NCBI GenBank assembly: GCA_955652195.1
Contig: CATPBC010000421.1
Coordinates: 1 to 10,772 of the forward strand
Direction: 5' to 3'
Source: an uncultured Xanthobacteraceae bacterium
GTDB lineage: Bacteria > Pseudomonadota > Alphaproteobacteria > Rhizobiales > Xanthobacteraceae
DNA: 10,772 bases
The notes beneath the pieces are model-generated. The model saw only the letters and a list, made by a program, of their open reading frames with translations, was not told the DNA's origin and ran no database searches. Shown piece by piece: positions 4,888 through 10,772 of the stretch. How positions within the stretch are numbered: the first letter of the stretch is position 1; each line of letters starts with the position of its first letter. Made by a program: the position numbers and the translations under genes.

Positions 4888-6360
4888 GTGAAATCGGGTT
4901 TACTAGGTACGTTTCTTCTGGCCCTCGCGACGACGACCGCGGCGCCGCAAACGCAGCTCGATGAGCTCATTGCACGTGCAAAGTCGCTTGAACTTGATAC
5001 GCCCTATGTGCCGCCACCTGGTGACCCATTAGCGCATCATGCAGCCGGCTACGCCAAGGTTATGTGTTCGGCCGTGTTCATAACCGGTCTCGCGCCGGAT
5101 TTTGCTGCTGAAAATGTCGGATTTTTCACTGCTCCTTATGAGGTCCGGGCAATCCTCGGTAAGCCCGTGATCGACCGTGCCAACCAAGCGGTTCACGTCA
5201 CGCTTCCGAACGGGGCGCGGACAGCCAAATATCTCGGAAGCCAGGGATGTGTGACGCTGCCGTTTGGTGAGAGGGCGGTCCATTTCACGCCGGTGGCCGT
5301 GGAGAGCCAATTGCCCGATTCGGCCACCGAACCTTGGCCGATGGGCGATGTGCTGCCGAAGGAGGCACTACCGGCCGAGATCGAGGCGACAAAGCTAAAC
5401 GCTGCCGTCGAGGCGGCTTTCGAGCCGTCCGAGGCCTTGACCGCGGCCTTCATCGTCACTTGGAAGGGCCACCTCATCGCCGAGCGCTATGGCTACGGCG
5501 TGGACATGCGCACTCCGCTGGAAGGGTGGTCCATGGGCAAGAGCATTACCGCAACGCTGTTGGGCATCCTCCTCAACAAAGGCGTATATAAACTAACTCA
5601 GCCTGCCCCGATTCCGGAATGGCAAACACCCGGCGACCCCCGCGCCAAAATCCGCATAGAAGATCTACTCCACATGTCTAGTGGACTACGGATCAGAGCG
5701 CCCCAAGATCCCGACTATGATCCGTCTGGTCCCTATCCAGATCATCTCTATCTTTACACAGGAGGCGTTGACTCATACCACTATGCGGCCACACGTCCGC
5801 AGCAATGGCCGCCTAACACAGTCGGCCGTTACCGCAACACCGACCCAGTGTTGATCAGCTACCTGATCCGGCTCGCCGTCGAGAAAGGCGGTGAAGAATA
5901 TCTGTCTTTTCCACAGCGGGCGCTGTTCGACAAGCTTGGCATCCGCACTATGCGGATTGAAACAGATCCGTTCGGAAATTTTCTCGGACAGGGCTACGAG
6001 CTGGGCTGCGGGCGCGACTGGGCGCGGCTCGGCAATCTTTATCTCCAGGATGGTGTTTGGAGCGGCGAACGCATTCTGCCCGCGGGCTACGCGAAATTCG
6101 TCAGCACAGCGGCACCGGCCTGGGTGGCCGACAAGCGTCCGATCTACGGTGCTTTTTTTTGGATCAATGGAGATGGCCAGTATCCCGTCCCACGAGATTC
6201 GTATTACATGGCGGGCGCAGGCGGCCAAGTTACGTTGATTGTGCCATCCCATGATCTTGTTGTGGTGCGTATGGGCCATTACAAAGGTGAAACATCCGGA
6301 GTTGCTGCTTTACGGAAAGCGCTTACGCTGTTGATGGAAGCCGTGCCAAGTCACAACTGA
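4888..6360 (+). CDS. Exported serine hydrolase, class C beta-lactamase fold
   Basis: This is a 490-aa protein. I place the start at GTG 4888 because GGGAGG (4877-4882) precedes it and it gives a clean signal peptide (KSGLLGTFLLALATTTAA); an upstream ATG at 4807 only adds a basic, non-hydrophobic leader. After an N-terminal region of about 180 residues comes the serine hydrolase domain: catalytic SMGK (Ser215, Lys218), YRN (Tyr315, Asn317) and the third motif GAGGQ near the C-terminus, with LLHMSSGL between. These are the hallmarks of the penicillin-recognising / class C beta-lactamase, EstB and 6-aminohexanoate-dimer hydrolase superfamily. It should act outside the inner membrane on an ester or amide. 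Real beta-lactamase activity cannot be inferred; most such proteins are esterases, amidases or peptidases. It stands alone, convergent with the HELVH gene. Confidence 0.88.
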   Translation: MKSGLLGTFLLALATTTAAPQTQLDELIARAKSLELDTPYVPPPGDPLAHHAAGYAKVMCSAVFITGLAPDFAAENVGFFTAPYEVRAILGKPVIDRANQAVHVTLPNGARTAKYLGSQGCVTLPFGERAVHFTPVAVESQLPDSATEPWPMGDVLPKEALPAEIEATKLNAAVEAAFEPSEALTAAFIVTWKGHLIAERYGYGVDMRTPLEGWSMGKSITATLLGILLNKGVYKLTQPAPIPEWQTPGDPRAKIRIEDLLHMSSGLRIRAPQDPDYDPSGPYPDHLYLYTGGVDSYHYAATRPQQWPPNTVGRYRNTDPVLISYLIRLAVEKGGEEYLSFPQRALFDKLGIRTMRIETDPFGNFLGQGYELGCGRDWARLGNLYLQDGVWSGERILPAGYAKFVSTAAPAWVADKRPIYGAFFWINGDGQYPVPRDSYYMAGAGGQVTLIVPSHDLVVVRMGHYKGETSGVAALRKALTLLMEAVPSHN

Positions 6361-6647
6361 AAACAGCGACCACGCACTCAAGACTGTCATTCCCGAAAAT
6401 CCCCGCGCATTGAAGCAGAAGATCATTCGACGCGATGCTTTACGCTTACCTGCTCAGGTCGCGGCAGCTTTAAAGTCGAGAACCTGTTTCCGGCCTCACT
6501 TTGATTCGCTGGGGGAGATGCCTAGCGGAGGTCCGCTTGGGGTCCATGGAAATTTCGTTAAGCAAGGCCGCAGCCCCTGTTCCCCCGAAAGCAAGCAATA
6601 ATTGCGGTTTGGTGCAAACGGAACGCGTTGATAAGAGTGTTTCGTCT

Positions 6648-7448
6648 TTACAAACCAAGTTTCTCCGCGACCATCTTTTCCACGTTGAAACTGGTCGTAG
6701 AGCTAGCGAACGAAGTTTCAGCATCGTACGCCATGGCTTCCAACGGACTCTGCCGATAGCCGAAGCATTCCAAGCCATTCGCATACGACAATAGAAAGCG
6801 ATCCGGTCCGAGCAAGCGCCATTGAATAACGTGAACAAGCTCATGAAAGTAAATGTTCTCGTTGTTGGATCGGGTTGGCTTTAGAAAAATAGTGTCGATG
6901 TAAGTAATGCCATCGAAGTTACCGCGTTCAAATTCGGCAAAGCGCATTAACCCCAGCGAAGATAAGGGTGGCATTGGTAACGGATCAACTAAGACAACCT
7001 TCGTCGAAGCCAAAGTCTTTTCAGTGAAATAGAGCGGTAGACGTGAAAAACCGCGGGAGGCGATGGTTTGCGCTACGTGCGCGCTGGCAGTCAATGTGGT
7101 CTGAATCCAATCGAGAAGCGGAGGATAAAATTTTGCAAATTCTTCTGGGGACATTTCGCACCTTCTACTGCCTGACCCGCTCGCCGAACTGATTTTGTTA
7201 GCGCTGATCTCGCCGATTTTCCTGACCTCGACGTAGCCAGGGTCGCTTTCTTCAGACCCCGCCAACTTGGACGGATTGGGCGCGGCGGAAGCGCCGGGGA
7301 ATATCCAGCTGACGCGCGGTGCATTCTGCGCTTGCATTCGATGTTCCGCAGCGAGTGCGACGAGGGCTCCTAGCACGGCGGCGATGCCCCCGACTCTAAT
7401 TCGATCACCTCGTCTGCGCGCAGCAGGTGCGAATTGCTGTCGTCTCAT
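6648..7448 (-). CDS. HELVH zinc-peptidase-like protein
   Basis: The open frame is 266 aa from ATG 7446-7448, with GGGGAGG just 2 bp before it. Its N-terminus has many Arg followed by a hydrophobic stretch (VGGIAAVLGALVALAA), a possible signal or anchor. A second start, ATG 7152-7154 (168 aa, starting SPEEFAKFYPPLLDW, with GAAGGTG upstream), begins where the sequence becomes confidently protein-like; residues about 42-98 are low-complexity. The domain has HELVHVIQW, the HExxH zinc site and catalytic Glu of gluzincin peptidases, and about 30 residues on GYRQSPLEAMAYDAE, which supplies a plausible third ligand Glu. The upstream FDGITYIDTIFLK is strand-like. I do not recognise the specific family or substrate. 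It is on the same strand as the downstream-numbered MBL gene, with a 149-bp gap. Confidence 0.65.
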   Translation of the reverse strand: MRRQQFAPAARRRGDRIRVGGIAAVLGALVALAAEHRMQAQNAPRVSWIFPGASAAPNPSKLAGSEESDPGYVEVRKIGEISANKISSASGSGSRRCEMSPEEFAKFYPPLLDWIQTTLTASAHVAQTIASRGFSRLPLYFTEKTLASTKVVLVDPLPMPPLSSLGLMRFAEFERGNFDGITYIDTIFLKPTRSNNENIYFHELVHVIQWRLLGPDRFLLSYANGLECFGYRQSPLEAMAYDAETSFASSTTSFNVEKMVAEKLGL

Positions 7449-7597
7449 TGCCTCCCCGGCGTTAGGGACAAGGCATCGTAGCGGGTAAAACCGGCAGACT
7501 GGAAGTGGTTAGGCCGGGCGACGTAATCACTTCCGATCCCTGTTGCTTATCAAAATGCAGGAGAGGGAAGTCCTTTCCTCGCCCGGAGTAGTTGTAA

Positions 7598-8743
7598 TCA
7601 GGCGCTAAAAACGAAGCGTGTCCCCGTATACGAACGGAGGAGCTTGTTCTGCATCTCAGCCTTGACTGTGTCGTAGAACGGTTCGCCAGTGCAGTGAAGT
7701 GGAATGATATAGTCGATGTCCATATCCTTCATCGCTGCGACTGTGTCGCGCACGTATTCTTCCTTGTAGGGTGCAAGGTGAAAGCCCCCGATGACTGCGT
7801 GAACTTTATTGATGCCAGAAGTCGCTTGCGCCTCTCTGATCGCATTAATCACGCCGCGATGACTGCAAGAGGTCAATACGATTAGTCCACGCCCCTTAAG
7901 ATTGAATGCGGTAGCGATTTCGTGGCGGAACTGATCTGGAATTACAGCTTGGGAGCGTTCATCTTCCGGAAGTTTATCTGCATAACATCCCATCCCATGG
8001 TCCACGCCAATCTTCATTGCGCTGGGAGATAGAAGTTTCTCAAAGCTCGTTCGGTCAATATGGCCTGTGGTGAATCCGTGGCTCCCAACGAGCGCGGGTC
8101 CCTCGGCGTAGGTTACCGTGAGATTGGCATCTTCTATTGCTTTCCGATCAAGCGCACCGAAGTCGCCACGTCCTGGCGGTGCGGTCCACTCTCGAGAACA
8201 GAAAGCTTCCTCACCGCCGATATACATCGGCAGTTTGGGTTTCAGTTTACCGCTAGTTGCTCGCAGGAAACCGGCGAGGCCGCCAAAATGATCGTAGTGA
8301 CCATGACTGAGCACCAAGGCATCGAGTCCAGCCGGATCAATGCCTAACAGGCTGGTATTGTTGATCAGCGCTTCGGGGGTGAAGCCGAAATCTATGAGGA
8401 CAGTACTTATTTCGGTACCTCGCCGCGTCTCGACCAGCATCGAGAGTCCGAACTCACTGATCAGTGTCTTGCCCGGTGGTTTGTGGCCGCTAACACCCCA
8501 ACCGAAGTGTTGGATATCGACATCGGCGAGCTTCCGGCTAGGCGCTACGGCAAATTGGTAACTGTCAACCACAACCCGTACAGCCACGCTGTCAAGCTCG
8601 GGCACGGATCCGGAAATCGCTTCCGCCTTTACCGGCTTCGAGCCGCCCATCAGCGTTGCAATAATGGCGCTAAACATCGCGGCACCGCCGCCGCACACCA
8701 CATCACGTCGATGCACTGCGTTGCACTGGCAGAATAATCTCAT
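7598..8743 (-). CDS. Tat-exported metallo-beta-lactamase-fold protein
   Basis: This is a 381-aa protein from ATG 8741-8743, chosen because GGGAGGGAGGG lies 6 bp upstream; an in-frame ATG at 8785 lacks this. The N-terminus HRRDVVCGGGAAMFSA is a twin-arginine-like signal ending about KAEA, so a folded, metal-loaded protein is probably exported. The MBL motif is HGHYDH (His147, His149, Asp151, His152), with later conserved His in TSCSHRG (295), GGFHL (322) and LHCTGE (350). The CSHRG and GGFHL pair is typical of the subgroup that includes archaeal 7,8-dihydropterin-6-methyl ribofuranosylaminobenzene phosphate synthase and relatives. That reaction has no place in this organism, so the real substrate is unknown; a hydrolase of a small phosphorylated or cyclic compound is possible. 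The gene appears monocistronic, with the HELVH gene 149 bp downstream. Confidence 0.85.
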   Translation of the reverse strand: MRLFCQCNAVHRRDVVCGGGAAMFSAIIATLMGGSKPVKAEAISGSVPELDSVAVRVVVDSYQFAVAPSRKLADVDIQHFGWGVSGHKPPGKTLISEFGLSMLVETRRGTEISTVLIDFGFTPEALINNTSLLGIDPAGLDALVLSHGHYDHFGGLAGFLRATSGKLKPKLPMYIGGEEAFCSREWTAPPGRGDFGALDRKAIEDANLTVTYAEGPALVGSHGFTTGHIDRTSFEKLLSPSAMKIGVDHGMGCYADKLPEDERSQAVIPDQFRHEIATAFNLKGRGLIVLTSCSHRGVINAIREAQATSGINKVHAVIGGFHLAPYKEEYVRDTVAAMKDMDIDYIIPLHCTGEPFYDTVKAEMQNKLLRSYTGTRFVFSA

Positions 8744-8835
8744 GTCGAACCCTCCCTCCCGCTTCGGCACCATTAAGAAAATCAAATGAAATCGCCCCGA
8801 GGCTTGGGCGCCAGAACACAGATTAGCAACTCGGC

Positions 8836-8926
8836 TAATGTCCGTCGTTGGGTCAAAACGCGGCCATCAGATGATGTTAGCGTCAGGTCCGCTCTGCTGC
8901 CGATAGCTGACTTATAGCGGACATCG
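8836..8926. repeat. Palindromic element ATGTCCG ... CGGACAT
   Basis: Terminal inverted arms ATGTCCG (8838-8844) and CGGACAT (8918-8924) enclose a stretch with TTGGGTCAAAACGC. From memory, sequences of the form ATGTCCG-GGGTCAAA-CGGACAT recur in many intergenic spaces of Bradyrhizobium and related rhizobia. It is most likely a copy or remnant of such a dispersed repeat. Only one copy is in this window, so its repetitive nature is recalled and not shown here. Confidence 0.4.
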
Positions 8927-9405
8927 CGGCAGGTCGGCGACGTGCCATGTGTGGACGGCTCCGAGTTGGCAAGGGATATTTTCACGTTGCAGATTTAGTC
9001 GGTGCAGCCATGTGTTCGGCCTGTTTGCGCGGTTCACATGACCGCTGGCCATAATGCCCTCCGCGGATCAGGTCCCGGTCAAAAGGTCGAATTCGAGAAT
9101 GCAATGGCACGAGTGGGTTGTCCTGACCGCCGGATCGACCGGCTCTGCATTACGTGCTGTTCGCCCTCCCAACCTTCACATCACGCCAGGTGACTGACGC
9201 GATCTCCTACGCCGCAAGCGCTATGGGTTCTCTATAGCGCTGACCCCTGGCCATCATGGCCCAAGCCATTCCGGCGGCGTGGGGCTGTTCTACTGTTTCG
9301 CGATAAATTAGCAAGCGGCTGAAAATACTCTGCTGCGTTTTAAAGTGGGCACCGCCAACATTTGGTGCCCCTCAGTTCGCCGAACCAAGCTATTTGTTCC
9401 GAGAA

Positions 9406-9420
9406 ACGCAATTATTGCGT
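9406..9420. promoter_or_regulatory. 15-bp palindrome ACGCAAT-T-ATTGCGT
   Basis: A perfect 7-bp inverted repeat around one base, 52 bp before the ATG at 9472, placed like an operator. A 12-base part of it (GCAATAATTGCG) also occurs at 6595-6606 in the gap between two convergent genes. No regulator is assigned. Confidence 0.4.
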
Positions 9421-9471
9421 GAGCTAGCCTTGTCCTGATTTTACAGTGTGCTATTCGGCGCGAGCATTCCG

Positions 9472-9669
9472 ATGTCCGATAACAACCCACCGCCTGTGTT
9501 GGCCGATGACCCCAATCATTGGCGTCAGAGAGGTGAGGAGATGCGTGCGCTTGCTGATACCATGAAAGACCGGGCGACCAAGGCGATCATGCTCCGGATC
9601 GCCCACGACTACGACAGACTCGCTGATCGAGCCGAAGTGCGGACTGGCAAAAAAGCGACCAAGGAATAA
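9472..9669 (+). CDS. Small hypothetical protein, DPxHW-R-EEM-LAD type
   Basis: This is a 65-aa protein from ATG 9472; GTG 9448 would add eight residues (LFGASIP type) and is less likely. After a Pro-rich start it reads [18 protein letters not shown], then [18 protein letters not shown] and RLADRAEVR: two amphipathic helices, no signal peptide, probably cytosolic. Very similar short proteins, with DP-HW, EEMR-LA and AIMLRIA-DYD, occur in many copies in Bradyrhizobium genomes; none that I know has a role. It precedes the EF-hand gene by 110 bp on the same strand, but that gene has its own ribosome binding site and probably its own promoter. Confidence 0.8.
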   Translation: MSDNNPPPVLADDPNHWRQRGEEMRALADTMKDRATKAIMLRIAHDYDRLADRAEVRTGKKATKE

Positions 9670-9723
9670 ACTGACCGGAGTTGCGACGAGTGCCAAGGAC
9701 TGGTGATAGGCTTTAGTAAGACG

Positions 9724-9733
9724 GTAAAAAGTA
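9724..9733 (+). promoter_or_regulatory. GTAAAAAGTA element upstream of the EF-hand gene
   Basis: This 10-mer, inside ACGGTAAAAAGTAGTAA, matches the centre of the inverted repeat at 2332-2358 and lies 46 bp before the EF-hand ATG. Its right flank is GTAA where the other copy has CGAA, so the dyad is weaker here. A role as a regulator site is conjecture. Confidence 0.25.
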
Positions 9734-9779
9734 GTAATTTCTATCGCCACAAGCATCCTCCGAGAGGAAAAGCATCCAC

Positions 9780-10181
9780 ATGATAACGAGACGCATTGCG
9801 ATTTTCGCTGCTCTCAGCGTCGCCTTCTATCCCGTGTTACCGGCATTGCCGGCATCCGATCCCGATTTGCTCGCAGGCTTGGATACCGATCACGACGGGA
9901 CGGTGTCTCTCGATGAGGCGAAGAAGGCAGCGGAGATCGTGTTCGATAAACTCGATCGTGACCACGACGGCACTCTCAAAGCGCGTGAGTTACGCGGCAG
10001 ACTGAGTGCAAGGGAGTTTACGGCTGCGGACGCCGACAAGGATGGCACGCTAAGCAAAGACGAATACCTCTCCATCGTCGAACAGCGGTTCAAGGCAGCC
10101 GATACGGATAATGACGGGACGTTGACCCGGCGGGAATTGAGATCGAAGGCCGGCCGTCAGCTCTTGCTTCTATTGAGGTGA
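9780..10181 (+). CDS. Lanmodulin-like periplasmic four-EF-hand protein
   Basis: This is a 133-aa protein from ATG 9780, with GAGAGGA at 9762-9768. Residues 1-25 are a signal peptide (RRIAIFAALSVAF...LPALPA). Four EF loops follow: DTDHDGTVSLDE 35-46, DRDHDGTLKARE 59-70, DADKDGTLSKDE 84-95 and DTDNDGTLTRRE 108-119. Gaps between loops are 12, 13 and 12 residues, the compact spacing of lanmodulin; ordinary EF-hand pairs are about twice as far apart. Length, loop positions, FDKLD between EF1 and EF2, RFKAAD before EF4 and an AGRQLLLLLR end also follow Methylorubrum lanmodulin as I recall it. In lanmodulin each loop has Pro at position 2 and Asp at position 9, linked to picomolar lanthanide affinity. 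Here position 2 is T, R, A, T and position 9 is S, K, S, T. All loops keep D1, D3, D5, T7 and E12, so metal binding is expected, but calcium, weaker lanthanide binding or another ion are all possible. Confidence 0.85.
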   Translation: MITRRIAIFAALSVAFYPVLPALPASDPDLLAGLDTDHDGTVSLDEAKKAAEIVFDKLDRDHDGTLKARELRGRLSAREFTAADADKDGTLSKDEYLSIVEQRFKAADTDNDGTLTRRELRSKAGRQLLLLLR

Positions 10182-10259
10182 CGCAAGGCTTTCGCGGCAT
10201 TAGGGAGCCGGAGACTAAAACCTAAATGGCGCCGCAAAAAATGATTCGCCTGTTGCGAG

Positions 10260-10772
10260 CTATTTCCTGGAATCGACTGCTGGGGGAACGGACTCGACCA
10301 GACCTTGCCGAAGACCGAAATAGAGCAGCTCAATATCAGAATTGACGCCGAGCTTTGACTTAATCGCATAGTGATAGTTCGCCACGGTCTTGCGGCTGAG
10401 GTTGAATGCCGACGCGATCTCGTCGGTTGATTTTGCGTCTAGGATCATGCGGAAAATCTCGAACTCGCGTGGTGAAAGTCCGTGCAGTCCCGTCCTCTCC
10501 TCCTGCACTCGATCGACTGCAAGAGCCTCGCTGATCTCAGGACAAATGGCCAGCCGGCCTTCCGCGATATCTCGCACAGCCCTTACGAGAAGGTCCGGGG
10601 GGCTGCTTTTGGTGACGTACCCTTTGGCCCCAGCACGAAAGGCCTGTAGGGCGTAAGCAGCTCCGCTGTGCATTGTGAACACGAGGACGCGCGCATGAGC
10701 GTCCAACTCACGGATATGCTCGATTGCATCGATGCCGCCACGGCCTGGCATCGAAATATCCATGATAACAAC
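10260..10772 (-). CDS. NarL/FixJ-family response regulator (N-terminus outside window)
   Basis: The frame is open to the right window edge; the first visible residues are VVIMDISMPGRGG, in the middle of a receiver domain, so about 50 N-terminal residues are missing. The Asp in MDISMP (codon 10758-10760) is the expected phosphorylation site; VFTMHS gives the Thr and GYVTKSS the conserved Lys. A LuxR-type helix-turn-helix follows: LSPREFEIFRMI, STDEIASAFNLSRKTVANYH, KSKLGV. This is a two-component output protein that activates or represses transcription as a phosphorylated dimer. The ATG at 10763 is internal and not the start. The cognate histidine kinase is not in the window. The gene converges on the lanmodulin-like gene, with 78 bp between; the targets are unknown. 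Confidence 0.92.
   Translation of the reverse strand, partial: VVIMDISMPGRGGIDAIEHIRELDAHARVLVFTMHSGAAYALQAFRAGAKGYVTKSSPPDLLVRAVRDIAEGRLAICPEISEALAVDRVQEERTGLHGLSPREFEIFRMILDAKSTDEIASAFNLSRKTVANYHYAIKSKLGVNSDIELLYFGLRQGLVESVPPAVDSRK

Larger units (their letters stand above)
8744..9471. other. 728-bp spacer without a convincing gene
   Basis: It holds the MBL gene's ribosome binding site, a palindromic dispersed-type repeat at about 8836-8926, a GGCCAT-C-ATGGCC palindrome at 9249-9261 and an ACGCAAT-T-ATTGCGT palindrome at 9406-9420. The open frames here (minus 8782-8985, plus 9002-9193) run across the repeat or are Cys/Pro-rich without ribosome binding sites. I see no RNA gene. Confidence 0.55.

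Noticed and set aside
5773..6279. Minus-strand 168-aa frame
   Set aside because: Antisense to the conserved YRN-to-GAGG part of the serine hydrolase.
10194..10235. Bulged hairpin GCGGCATTAGG / CCTAAATGGCGCCGC between the convergent EF-hand and regulator genes as a terminator
   Set aside because: The stem has mismatches and no T-run follows it in either direction, so I did not call it a terminator.

Overview
The window looks like chromosome from a member of the Bradyrhizobium group (Nitrobacteraceae, Alphaproteobacteria). The evidence is the GC-rich codon use, a set of short lineage-restricted proteins of the kind common in that group (a DP-HW-R-EEM-LAD protein, a His/Tyr-rich secreted peptide, a wing-like 79-aa protein), a perfect FNR/FixK-type box, and a dispersed-looking ATGTCCG...CGGACAT repeat. 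The assignment rests on recognition, not on a search. There are no rRNA or tRNA genes, no CRISPR array and no recognisable transposase. It reads as an accessory or loosely packed region of mostly single genes with long spacers, rich in exported proteins.

Left part (1-2548): the tail of an unknown gene; a lytic transglycosylase (SLT) gene split by a frameshift just after its catalytic Glu; a short membrane protein on the minus strand; a 79-aa protein that looks like half a winged helix; and a secreted H-type lectin domain protein on the minus strand. A hairpin-forming 27-bp motif lies upstream of the lectin gene.

Middle (2549-4806): a periplasmic class I cytochrome c (minus); a secreted His/Tyr peptide built from three 12-residue repeats and followed by a strong terminator; a 63-aa protein (minus); and a dihydrofolate-reductase-like gene. 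That last gene has a perfect TTGAT-N4-ATCAA box about 100 bp upstream and a plausible -10 at the spacing expected for FixK/FNR activation.

Right-middle (4807-8785): an exported serine beta-lactamase-fold hydrolase (SxxK, YxN, GAGG) on the plus strand; then, on the minus strand, an HELVH zinc-peptidase-like protein and a Tat-exported metallo-beta-lactamase-fold protein related to the dihydropterin/PBP-synthase group.

Right end (8786-10772): a 728-bp spacer with a palindromic repeat and a 15-bp operator-like palindrome; a 65-aa protein; a secreted four-EF-hand protein with the exact length and EF spacing of lanmodulin; and, convergent to it, a NarL/FixJ-type response regulator cut by the window edge.

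The most noteworthy item is the lanmodulin-like protein. It keeps the compressed 12/13/12-residue spacing between EF loops that sets lanmodulin apart from ordinary calcium EF-hand proteins. In all four loops it lacks the Pro at loop position 2 and the Asp at loop position 9 associated with lanthanide binding. It may be a natural variant with altered metal choice. No complete pathway is encoded here, and functional links between neighbouring genes are inferences.
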